18,933 nucleotides of DNA. Origin: Methylibium sp031393925. Lineage in GTDB: Bacteria; Pseudomonadota; Gammaproteobacteria; Burkholderiales; Burkholderiaceae_C. Each line of letters opens with the position of its first letter. Positions within the stretch are counted from its first letter, which is position 1. Under the pieces are notes generated by a model. That model was not told the origin of the DNA, did not search any database, and saw nothing but the letters and a program-made list of their open reading frames with translations. The position numbers and the translations under genes are program-made. Shown piece after piece: positions 1 through 8,000 of the stretch. The stretch is from NCBI RefSeq assembly GCF_031393925.1, contig NZ_JANMWL010000080.1, positions 1 through 18,933 on the forward strand. Reading direction: 5' to 3'.

Positions 1-30
1 AGGCCGCTATATGCGGCCTTTCGCTTTTTT
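1..30 (+). terminator. Rho-independent terminator of a gene left of the window
   Basis: A perfect 7-bp stem (AGGCCGC at 1-7, GCGGCCT at 13-19) encloses the loop TATAT. It is followed by TTCGC and a run of six T (25-30). The T-run is on the plus strand, so it would end a plus-strand transcript arriving from outside the window. The stem may extend further left. On the minus strand it lies just beyond the stop of the first YceI gene, where the hairpin alone could help end that transcript; no T-tract for that direction is visible inside the window. Confidence 0.85.
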
Positions 31-49
31 GATATCGAGACGCGCCCGC

Positions 50-643
50 TCATCGATCGGCCCGCACGCCCTCCACCTGCACCCGCAGCCTTACCGCGTC
101 GCCCACCAGCGGCAGCCCGAAGTGCATGCCGAAGTCGCTGCGTTTGATTTCGGCTTCGAAGTCGCCGCCGCAGATTTGGCGCCGGGTGATCGCGTCGTCG
201 TGGCAGGCAAAACGCGTCGCGGTCAGGGTCAGGGGCTGGCTGGTGCCGCGCAGCGTGAGTTCGCCGCGCAGTGACACCAGGCGCTCGCCGTCGAATTGAA
301 GTTGCCGCGAAATGAACCAGGCGGTGGGGTTGGCCTCGGTATCGAGCAGGTCGGGCCTTCGGATGCGTGCGTCAAAGGGCTTGATGCCGGTGTCGACGGA
401 GCCGGTGGCGATTTCGATGCCGACGCTGCCCTGGCCGCTTGCGCGGTCGAGTTCGACGTAGCCTTTGGCCGGGCCGAGCCGGCCGCGGATGGTCGAGGTG
501 CCAAAGTGCAGCAGCTCGAATTGCACCCAGCTGTGCGCGGAATCGAGCGTGTAGTGCAGCGGCTCGCCGGCCGCACCGCCGGCGACGAACGCGGTCGCCA
601 GCGTGAGCGCTGCGCCGCACCAAAAGCGTGGAGAGAGCCACAT
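50..643 (-). CDS. YceI family periplasmic protein (copy 1)
   Basis: The product is a 197-residue secreted protein of the YceI family. These are lipocalin-like beta-barrels that bind long isoprenoid or lipid chains in a hydrophobic pocket, usually in the periplasm. Residues 1 to about 26 form a signal peptide (a hydrophobic stretch ending in small residues before EPLHY). The mature part starts with the family hallmark Y-x-L-D-x-x-H-S and continues with FGTSTIRGRL. Near the C-terminus it carries C-GGDF and a second upstream cysteine, a pair also present in copy 2 (2571-3140). The ATG at 641-643 is preceded by TAGGA nine bases upstream, which supports this start. It is divergent from the histidine kinase starting at 731, with 87 bp between them. 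The family assignment is secure. The ligand is unknown. Confidence 0.9.
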   Translation of the reverse strand: MWLSPRFWCGAALTLATAFVAGGAAGEPLHYTLDSAHSWVQFELLHFGTSTIRGRLGPAKGYVELDRASGQGSVGIEIATGSVDTGIKPFDARIRRPDLLDTEANPTAWFISRQLQFDGERLVSLRGELTLRGTSQPLTLTATRFACHDDAITRRQICGGDFEAEIKRSDFGMHFGLPLVGDAVRLRVQVEGVRADR

Positions 644-730
644 GGGGCCGATCCTAAGCAGCGCCCGGCAGCCGCGAGTCCCCCATTCGCGCGCTTACAT
701 TTGTGCGCAATTTCCATCAAACTGTTTCCA
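644..730. promoter_or_regulatory. Divergent intergenic region between YceI copy 1 and the histidine kinase
   Basis: These 87 bp separate two divergently transcribed genes, so any local promoters for both must lie here or within the coding starts. On the minus strand there is a TTGATG hexamer near 712-717, but the -10 position expected from it is poor. On the plus strand TACATT near 699-704 resembles a -10 box without a good -35. The stretch is AT-richer than its surroundings. The regulatory role is inferred from geometry, and the individual boxes are weak. Confidence 0.35.
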
Positions 731-2581
731 ATGGAGTCTCGCTTTTCCTCGACCCTTCAGTTGGACGCCTCCGACGAGACCTCGTCGCGCCTGTTGGCCG
801 TTCAGGTGGAGTTGCTCCATGAGCGGGGCCGCGCTAGCGCCTGGATGAGCCTGTCGGCCACCTTGCTGGTGTTCGCGCTGCTGTGGTCGCGCATGCCCAA
901 CGCGCTGCTGTTCGGCTGGTTGGGTCTGCGGCTGCTGCTGGTGGCGTTGCGGCTGTGGATGCTTGCGCGCTTCGAGCCCGAGGCAGCGTCGTCACTGGCC
1001 CACTGGCGTGCCGCCTACACCAGCCTGCTGGTGCTCGACGGCCTGTCCTGGGGCCTGGGCATTGCGGTGATGGCGCCTCTCGATGACCCGGTGATCACCA
1101 TGCTGCTGCTGGCCGCGTTGGTCGCGGTGGTGGCAGTGGCCGGCACGATGATGGCGCCTCACCTGCCGCTGGCCACGGCCTACGGCATGGCGGTGCTGCT
1201 GCCCCCGGCCGCAGCGCAGTTATGGCGTGGCGGCGTTGTGGGCACTTACGCCGGGGCGGTTCTGCTGGTGTTTTTGCTGCTGCACTTGGCCACGACGCGC
1301 ATCGCCGCACGCCAGGTGAGCGAACTGCTGCGCCTGCGCCTGCTACTGGAAGACGAGGCGCAAGCCCATGCACGGGCGCTCACGCTCGCCGAGCGTCACA
1401 GCGCGGTGAAGAGCCAGTTCCTCGCCACCATGAGCCACGAAATGCGCACGCCGCTGCACGGCATGCTCGGGTTGGCGCGGCACTTGCGCGAGCAGGCGCT
1501 GGCGGGCGCCAGCGCGCAGCGCACGGCGTCGACGGTCGGCCTGATCGAGCGCTCGGGCGCGCAACTGCTCGGGCTCATCAACGACGTACTCGACTTCGCC
1601 AAGATCGAAGCTGGCCGCATGCGCCTGGCCGACGAGCCTTTCGACCTGGAAGAGTTGATCGAGGACGTGGCGGCACTCGGCGGTGGCGGTGCGCGCGACA
1701 AGGGGCTGGCCCTCGAGGTGGAAACCGACGGCCTGGGCGTGACCGGCACCTGGATGCGCGGCGACGCCGCGCGCGTGCGGCAGGTGCTGCAAAACCTGCT
1801 CGGCAACGCCATCAAGTTCACCGAATCGGGCCGTGTGCGCATCAAGGCGGTGCGCCACGCCGCTACCGGCCGGGTGCGCATCGACGTCGAGGACAGTGGC
1901 GTGGGCATCGCCGCTGCGCGGCTCGAGCACATCTTTGAAGCTTTTTACCAGGTCGAAGGCGAGTTCGACCGGCGCCACGGCGGCACCGGCCTGGGATTGA
2001 CGATCGCGCGCGAGCTGGCGCGCGCGATGGGCGGTGACTTGCGGGCCAGGAGCCGCATCGGCGTCGGTTCGGTGTTCAGCTTCGAGGCGCCGCTGCCCCC
2101 GGCGCTGCCGGACACGCAGCCGCAAGAAGTGCCGGTGCCGCCCGCGCCGCGTCGCCTGGTCGGGCGGGTGCTGGTGGCCGAGGACAACCCGGTCAATGCG
2201 CTGGTGGTCGAGGCGATGCTGCGCCAGTTCGGCCTCGAAGTGGAGTTGGTTGAAAACGGCGCCCAGGCGGTCGATCGCTGGCAGCACGGCCGTCCCGACC
2301 TGCTGCTGATGGACTGCCAGATGCCGGAGCTGGACGGCTTTGCCGCCACCGGCGCGATCCGCGCGCGCGAAGAGGAGCTGGGCCTGCCGCGCGTGCCGAT
2401 CGTGGCGCTCACTGCCAATGCCTTCGAGAGCGACCGCGAGCGCTGCCTCGAAGCGGGCATGGACGAGTACCTCGCCAAGCCCTTTCGGGAGGAGGAGCTG
2501 CGCTCGCTGCTGGCGTGCTACCTGCTGCCGATCGACGCGGACGGCATCCGCAAGGGCGTGCGTCCCGACATCATTGTTTGA
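731..2581 (+). CDS. Membrane hybrid sensor histidine kinase with C-terminal receiver domain
   Basis: The product is a 616-residue hybrid histidine kinase. A membrane sensor region of about five or six hydrophobic segments spans roughly residues 38-200. A short coiled stretch leads to the HisKA dimerisation domain, with phospho-acceptor His236 in the motif SHEMRTPLHG. The ATPase domain shows the N-box (Asn359 in NLLGNAIKF), the G1 box DSGVG (from Asp388) and the G2 box GGTGLGL (about 417-423). A receiver domain follows from about residue 478, with acidic pair Glu484/Asp485, phospho-acceptor Asp528 (MDCQMPELDG), Thr561 and Lys583. The chain ends soon after the receiver, with no HPt domain and no DNA-binding domain, so a separate HPt protein is presumably needed. 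The ATG at 731 was chosen because it lies 88 bp outside the divergent YceI gene; reading upstream would run through that gene's antisense strand. The last 11 bp overlap the convergent YceI copy 2. The stimulus is unknown; proximity to the YceI genes is only suggestive. Confidence 0.9.
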   Translation: MESRFSSTLQLDASDETSSRLLAVQVELLHERGRASAWMSLSATLLVFALLWSRMPNALLFGWLGLRLLLVALRLWMLARFEPEAASSLAHWRAAYTSLLVLDGLSWGLGIAVMAPLDDPVITMLLLAALVAVVAVAGTMMAPHLPLATAYGMAVLLPPAAAQLWRGGVVGTYAGAVLLVFLLLHLATTRIAARQVSELLRLRLLLEDEAQAHARALTLAERHSAVKSQFLATMSHEMRTPLHGMLGLARHLREQALAGASAQRTASTVGLIERSGAQLLGLINDVLDFAKIEAGRMRLADEPFDLEELIEDVAALGGGGARDKGLALEVETDGLGVTGTWMRGDAARVRQVLQNLLGNAIKFTESGRVRIKAVRHAATGRVRIDVEDSGVGIAAARLEHIFEAFYQVEGEFDRRHGGTGLGLTIARELARAMGGDLRARSRIGVGSVFSFEAPLPPALPDTQPQEVPVPPAPRRLVGRVLVAEDNPVNALVVEAMLRQFGLEVELVENGAQAVDRWQHGRPDLLLMDCQMPELDGFAATGAIRAREEELGLPRVPIVALTANAFESDRERCLEAGMDEYLAKPFREEELRSLLACYLLPIDADGIRKGVRPDIIV

Positions 2582-3140
2582 CGGCCTCCACCTGCACCAC
2601 CAGGCGCACGGTGTCGGGAATGTTGGGCAGGCCTTGCGTCATGCCGTACTGGCTGCGCTGGATGGTGACGGAGAAGTCGCCGCCGCAGACCTCGCGCTTG
2701 ACCAGCGGGTTGAGGTAGCAGTTGAAGTTGCTCGCCTCGAGCACGACCGGGTTGCTCTTGCCCATGAAGGTGAGCGTGCCCGCCACTTCGGAGACCTTGT
2801 CGCCGGTGAAACCGAACTTGTCGCCGGTGAAGGTGGCGCTCGGGAATTCGGTGGCCTTGAACCAGCGCTCGCCGACGAGTTGGCCGTTGAAGGCCTCGAC
2901 CCCGGTGCTGATGGAGGCGATGTCGATCGTCAGCTCCACCTTGCCGGTCTTGGCGGCGCGGTCGAACTGCACCGTGCCTTCCTTCTTGTCGAAGCGCCCG
3001 CGCACGGTGGAGGTGCCGTAATGCACCACTTCAAAGGTGACGAAGGTGTGGCTGGGGTCGATCTGGTAGGTGGTGGGTTCGGCCTGGGCGGCGGTCGCGG
3101 CGGCCAGCGCGAGCGCGGCAAAGGTCAGCTTGTGCGTCAT
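2571..3140 (-). CDS. YceI family periplasmic protein (copy 2)
   Basis: The product is a 189-residue secreted YceI protein. A clear signal peptide (MTHKLTFAALALAAATAAQA) is followed by EPTTYQIDPSHTFVTFEV, the usual start of the lipocalin-like barrel. It shares with copy 1 the blocks HYGTSTVRGRF and C-GGDF with a second cysteine about 13 residues before, so these two are closer to each other than to copy 3. A good ribosome site (CCAGGA, eight bases before ATG) supports the start at 3140. The gene lies 52 bp downstream of copy 3 on the same strand and is probably the last gene of the cytochrome b561-YceI-YceI operon. Its 3' end overlaps the stop of the convergent histidine kinase by 11 bp. Such proteins probably bind an isoprenoid or quinone-like lipid; the actual ligand is not shown by the sequence. 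Confidence 0.93.
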   Translation of the reverse strand: MTHKLTFAALALAAATAAQAEPTTYQIDPSHTFVTFEVVHYGTSTVRGRFDKKEGTVQFDRAAKTGKVELTIDIASISTGVEAFNGQLVGERWFKATEFPSATFTGDKFGFTGDKVSEVAGTLTFMGKSNPVVLEASNFNCYLNPLVKREVCGGDFSVTIQRSQYGMTQGLPNIPDTVRLVVQVEAVKQ

Positions 3141-3192
3141 TGAACGATTCCTGGAGGGTGGAGGGAAAAAAGAAACGGGGCTGGCGCGGGGT

Positions 3193-3777
3193 TCACAGCG
3201 GGCCGAGGCCGGTGAGCGCGAGCTTGAATTTGACTTGCACGTCGTTGGCGACCAGCGAGGTGTCGTTCCATTCGCCTCCGCCGATGTTGAAGTCGAGCCG
3301 CTTGATCGCGAAGGCGCCGGTCGCGGTGCTGGTCGCGCCCGATTGAGTGAGCGTCACCGGCACGACCACGGCACGCACCATGCCTTTGATGTCGAGCTTG
3401 CCGGCGACTTCGAACTTGCCGCCACCCAGCGCCTTGATGCTGCTCGACTGAAACGTGGCCTGCGGAAATTTGACCGTGCCAAACCATTCGGGGCGCGGCA
3501 GTTCGGCGTCGGTCTCGGGCACACCGAGCGTGGCGCTGGCGGTGTCCACGGTGAAGGCGATGGAGCCGGCCTCGGGTTTCCTGGGGTCGAACGCCACCTT
3601 GGCGTCGAACTTCTTGAACGTGCCTTCGACCGGCACGCCCATCTGCTTGCTCACGAATGCGATCTCGCTTTGCGGTGCAATGAGCTTGGCAGCAGTGGTC
3701 TGCGCGAGCGTCGGTTGCGCCAGGCCGAGCATTGCGCCGGCCAGCAAGGCCAGCGACAGGGTTGAGGCGGTTCTCAT
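3193..3777 (-). CDS. YceI family periplasmic protein (copy 3)
   Basis: The product is a 194-residue YceI-family protein. Residues 1 to about 26 are a signal peptide ending in QPTLAQ. The mature part contains KQMGVPVEGTFKKFDA and a C-terminal LDFNIGGGEWNDTSLVANDV block, which marks the second common YceI subtype: it lacks the cysteine pair and the GGDF motif of copies 1 and 2. The start codon overlaps the stop of the cytochrome b561 gene in an ATGA arrangement (3774-3777), implying translational coupling, and GAGGA lies upstream. YceI proteins next to cytochrome b561 are a recurrent pair in Proteobacteria (E. coli yceJ-yceI), so this copy is the likely partner of the membrane haem protein. A role in moving or sensing a lipid-soluble redox molecule is inference. 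Confidence 0.93.
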   Translation of the reverse strand: MRTASTLSLALLAGAMLGLAQPTLAQTTAAKLIAPQSEIAFVSKQMGVPVEGTFKKFDAKVAFDPRKPEAGSIAFTVDTASATLGVPETDAELPRPEWFGTVKFPQATFQSSSIKALGGGKFEVAGKLDIKGMVRAVVVPVTLTQSGATSTATGAFAIKRLDFNIGGGEWNDTSLVANDVQVKFKLALTGLGPL

Positions 3778-4355
3778 CGGGCGAGGGTTCCTCGGGGGGC
3801 ACGGCCGAAGCGCATGCGGGTGAGCAGTCCGTCGTGGTCGACGAACTGGTGCTTGAGTGCCGCCGCCACATGCAGCAGCACCAGAGCTAATAACGTGTAG
3901 GCCAGGATCGCGTGGACCGGCTTGAACACCTTGGCGAATTCCTTGTCGACCGCCACGAAGTCGGGCAGCGGCAACACCCCGAACCATACGACCGGAAAGC
4001 CCGCCATCGAGCTGTAGGACCAGCCGGCCAGCGGCACGGCGAAGAACAGTACGTACATCAGCCGGTGCGACGCGTGGTAGGTGCGCAGTTGCCAGCCCGG
4101 CATCGACGCCTGCACGGCCGAAGACAGGGCCGGCGGGCGGTGCGTGAGCCGCCACGACAGACGCAGCGCCGACAGCGCCAGGATCGTGATGCCGGCCCAC
4201 TTGTGATAGTTGTAGAGCCGCAGGCGCGAGGGAGAAAACGGCAGTCCGGTCATGTACCAGCCAAACCCCAGGCTGCCCAGGATGGCAAACGCCAGCAGCC
4301 AATGCAGCGTGATCGCGAGGCCGGTGTAGCGGGCGCCAGGGGCGGGAACTCTCAT
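3774..4355 (-). CDS. Cytochrome b561 (di-haem membrane protein)
   Basis: The product is a 193-residue integral membrane protein with four predicted transmembrane helices, typical of bacterial cytochrome b561 in length and pattern. Candidate haem-ligand histidines are His18 in the first helix (ITLHWLL), His51 (YNYHKWAG), a histidine in the TYHASHRLMY segment before the third helix, and those in KPVHAIL and LVLLHVAAALKH in the last. The family transfers electrons within the inner membrane, commonly to or from quinones; E. coli CybB has been reported to oxidise superoxide and pass electrons to ubiquinone. The stop codon overlaps the start of YceI copy 3 by four bases. It is the first gene of the probable three-gene operon, whose promoter should lie in 4356-4561. 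No strong ribosome site is visible before the ATG. Confidence 0.93.
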   Translation of the reverse strand: MRVPAPGARYTGLAITLHWLLAFAILGSLGFGWYMTGLPFSPSRLRLYNYHKWAGITILALSALRLSWRLTHRPPALSSAVQASMPGWQLRTYHASHRLMYVLFFAVPLAGWSYSSMAGFPVVWFGVLPLPDFVAVDKEFAKVFKPVHAILAYTLLALVLLHVAAALKHQFVDHDGLLTRMRFGRAPRGTLAR

Positions 4356-4561
4356 GCGGTGTGGGGCTTCACAGGGACGGCGCGATGCCGGTTGCCGAAC
4401 GGGGACTGTAGGGATTGTTCGCGACCCGTGGATTCACGGGAGTTGTCGCAGCTTTCGAGGCAGCGCCGGTGTTCGCTTTGCAGGGGGCTTGTGATGGACG
4501 GCGCGGCTGCAACGGCGCAGACCCGCCCGACCCTGCGCCGAGCGCGTTGTCAAAGTGGCGC
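4356..4561. other. Intergenic region upstream of the cytochrome b561 operon
   Basis: These 206 bp hold no gene I can support. The minus-strand operon promoter probably lies here: TACAGT (complement of 4405-4410) is a fair -10 candidate, about 50 bp before the ATG, but its expected -35 is poor. A 6-bp inverted repeat (4540-4545 with 4558-4563) straddles the end of the HipA-like fragment and has no T-run, so it is not a convincing terminator. Confidence 0.3.
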
Positions 4562-5047
4562 TCAGCCGCGGCCGAGGCGAGCTGCGTTTTGCTCTGCGAC
4601 CTCGCGGAACGCGACGCTGCAGGGGCGGTGATCGGCGACACCTCGCCAGAACGTTCGCGCTAGCCGCAGCGCCTCGGGCCAGACCGCGGCGTCAGGCAGC
4701 GTCGGGGTGGCGGGTTCGATCGGCGTTGGGCCGAAGTCGCTGCGCTGCAGGTCGGGCCGGTAGCACATCGGCAGCATGTCGTAGCAGGGCGCCAGAGAGA
4801 AGCGCCCGCTGGCCGGCTCGTCGGTCCAGAGGCTGAAGTTGCCGAAGTGCATGTCGCTGTTGCCGATCAACCGGCCGAAGGCGCGCCACAGGCGCACGCG
4901 TTGCGCGTCCCCGGCGCTCACGCGGCGCTGCATGGCCAGCACGTCGGCGCTGGCGGCCCAATGCTGCATGGGGCCGCCGACAAAGGCCTCGTGGATGCCG
5001 TCGAGCGCTACCGCATGGCGCAATTCAGGCGGCGGCGCGGGCCGCAT
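4562..5047 (-). pseudogene. C-terminal remnant of a HipA-type kinase (possibly YjjJ-like)
   Basis: The reading frame would give 161 residues, but full HipA-family proteins are about 400-440 residues. What remains is the C-terminal lobe. It contains GRLIGNSDMHFGN (residues 58-70), which is the family catalytic loop with Asp65, His67 and Asn70, and LAPCYDMLPM (85-94), with Asp90 as the expected metal-binding Asp. The N-terminal half, including the ATP-binding part, is absent. The first eight codons up to 5047 are simply the out-of-frame 3' end of the oxidoreductase gene, and recognisable HipA-like sequence begins right after that gene's stop at about 5024. The phrases around the catalytic loop recall the YjjJ branch. 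It is most likely decayed and at most co-transcribed with the oxidoreductase. A functional short protein is possible but has no supporting start site. Confidence 0.75.
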
Positions 5048-8000
5048 CGCGCCACTGCCCCATCAGCCCGTGCCACTTCTTGCGCGCCGCCTCCAGGTGG
5101 CGCGCCTTCACGTGGCCGTAGCCGCGAATCTCTTCCGGGATGCGCGCGATCTCCGCTGCCTGCGACAAGCTGGCAGCGGTGAGCGAGGCCAGCAGCTCCT
5201 CGATCGAGGCGCGGTACTCGTCGACCAGCGCGCGCTCGGTCTTGCGCTCGGTCGAGCGGCCGAAGGGATCGAAGGGCGTGCCACGCAGGCCTTTCATGCG
5301 GGCGAGCAGCGCGAACGCGTGGCGCATCCAGGGGCCGAAGGGGCGCTTCTGCAGTTCGCCATGGTCATTGCGTTTGGCCATGAGCGGCGGCGCGAGATGG
5401 TGGACCAGCTTGTAGTCGCCCTCGAACATGCCGGCGATGCGCTCGGTGAAGGCGCGGTCGGTGTGCAGCCGGGCGACCTCGTACTCGTCCTTGTAGGCCA
5501 TGAGCTTGAAGAGGTAGCGCGCCACGGCCTCGGTGAGCCGGGTCGAGCCGAGCGGCGCTTCGGCCGCCTTGACCTTGTCGACGAAGGCCTGGTAGCGCTG
5601 GGCATAGGCGGCGTTCTGGTAGCCGACCAGGAACTCGACGCGCCGGGCCACCGTGTCGGCCAGCGAGGGGCGCTTGACGAACTGGATCACCTGCGCGGCC
5701 CTGAACAGCGCCTGCACGGCGGCCAGGTCGTGGGCGCAGCGACGGCCCCACTCGAAGGCGGCCTTGTTGTTGTCGGGCTGAACGCCATTGAGTTCGATGG
5801 CACGCATCAGCGACGCGTGCGTGAGCGGCACGCGGCCCTGCTGCCACGCAAAGCCGAGCATCAGCGGGTTGGTGTAGATCGAGTCGCCGAGCAATTGCAC
5901 CGCCACTTGCTCGGCGTCGAAGGAGCCCACCCGCTCGCGACCCACGGCGGCCTGGATCGCGCTTTCGCATTGGGCCGCGGGAAACTGCCAGTCGGGGTCG
6001 TGGACGAAGGCGGCCGTCGGCGTGCCGTGCGTGTTCAGCGCCACGTAGGTACGGCCGGGCTGCATCACCGCCAAGGTGGTCTTGCTGGCGGCCACGATCG
6101 GGTCGCAGGCGATCACCAGGTCGGCCTGGGCGGTGTCGACCTTGGTGGTGTGGATGGCGCCCTGGCGGTTGGCGATCTGGATGTGGCTCCAGGTCGCGCC
6201 GCCTTTTTGCGCCAGGCCGCCGGCGTCTTGCGTGACCACGCCCTTGCCCTCGAGGTGCGCGGCCATGCCCAGCAATTGGCCGATGGTGATGACGCCGGTG
6301 CCGCCCACGCCGCCGACCACGATGCCCCAGGCCGTCTCGGTGGCTGGCAGCACCGGCTGGGGCAGTGGCACAAGCGTCGCGAGCGCCGCGAGATCGTCCT
6401 TCTTTTCCTGCTTGGGCTTGCGGAGCTGCCCGCCTTCGACCGTGACGAAGCTCGGGCAGAAGCCCTTCACGCAGGAGTAGTCCTTGTTGCAGGTGTTCTG
6501 GTTGATGCGGCGTTTGCGGCCGAATTCCGTCTCCACCGGCTCGACCGACAGGCAGTTCGATTGCACCGAGCAGTCGCCGCAGCCTTCGCACACCAGCTCG
6601 TTGATGACGACGCGCTTGTCGGGGTCCGCCAGCAGGCCGCGCTTGCGGCGGCGGCGCTTCTCGGTGGCGCAGGTCTGGTCGTAGATGATCGCGGTCGTGC
6701 CCTTGACGAGACGCAGCTCGCGCTGGATGCGGTCGAGTTCGTCGCGGTGATGCACGGTGACGCCGGGCGCGAGCGCCGCGCCGTCGTACTTGTCCGGCTC
6801 GTCGGTCACGATCACCAGCCGCACCGCGCCTTCGGAGAGCACGCTGTTCATGATCTGCAGCACCGAGTGACCCTCGGCTCGCTCGCCAATCGGCTGGCCG
6901 CCGGTCATGGCGACCGCGTCGTTGTAGAGAATCTTGTAGGTGATGTTCACGCCCGCGGCGATGGCCTGGCGGATCGCCAGCAGGCCGCTGTGGAAGTAGG
7001 TGCCGTCGCCAAGGTTGGCAAACACATGCGGCTCGGTCGTGAACGGCTGCTGGCCCACCCAAGACACGCCCTCGCCGCCCATCTGCGTGAAGGTGGAGGT
7101 GCTGCGGTCCATCCACACCGTCATGTAGTGACAGCCGATGCCCGCGACGGCGCGTGAGCCTTCTGGCACGCGCGTGCTGGTGTTGTGCGGGCAGCCGCTG
7201 CAGAACCACGGTGCGCGCTCGCCGGTGTCGGCCTTCTGCTCGCTCATCGCCTTTTCGCGCGCGTCGATGGTGGCGATGCGCGCCTGCATGCGCGCGCCGA
7301 TGTCGCTGCCCGCCGGCACCACGCCCAATTTCACGAGCCGCTTGGCGATGGCCTTGGCGATGATGGCCGGCGTGAGGTCGGCCTTGGCGCGCAGCAGCCA
7401 GTTCTCGCTCGGGTTGGGCCGGCTCCACTCGCCGCCGTGGCCACCGAAGGGCCCGTCCCGGTCCAGGTCGCCCTCGGGCTCGTCGAACTTGCCCAGCACA
7501 TTGGGTCGCACGTCGGCGCGCCAGTTGTAGAGCTCTTCCTTGATCTGGTATTCAATGACCTGGCGCTTTTCTTCGACCACCAGGATCTCTTGCAGCCCGC
7601 GTGCGAACTCGCGCGTGGTGGCGGCCTCGAGCGGCCACACCACGCCCACCTTGTGCAGCCGGATGCCCAGGGCGCGGCAGGTGTCGTCGGTGAGGCCCAG
7701 GTCGGCCAGCGCCTGGCGCGTGTCGTTGTAGGCCTTGCCGCTGGCGATGATGCCGAAGCGATCGCGCGGCCCTTCGATCACGTTGAAGTTGAGCCGGTTG
7801 GCACGCACATAGGCCAGCGCCGCATACCACTTGTAGTCCATCAGCCGCGCTTCCTGCTCGAGCGGCGGGTCGGGCCAGCGGATGTGCAGGCCGCCCGGGG
7901 GCATCAAGAAGTCCTCGGGCAGCACGATCTTCACGCGGTCCGGGTCGACCGACACCGAGGCCGAGGACTCCACCACCTCCTGCACCGTCTTCATGGCCGC

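Noticed and set aside
296..730. Upstream extension of the histidine kinase frame
   Set aside because: It runs antisense through YceI copy 1 and shows no sensor-like sequence.
4839..7157. Long plus-strand open frame of 772 codons opposite the oxidoreductase
   Set aside because: It is the antisense shadow of a clearly homologous gene. The translation is rich in His, Arg, Gly and Val without domain motifs, as expected from GC-rich codon bias.
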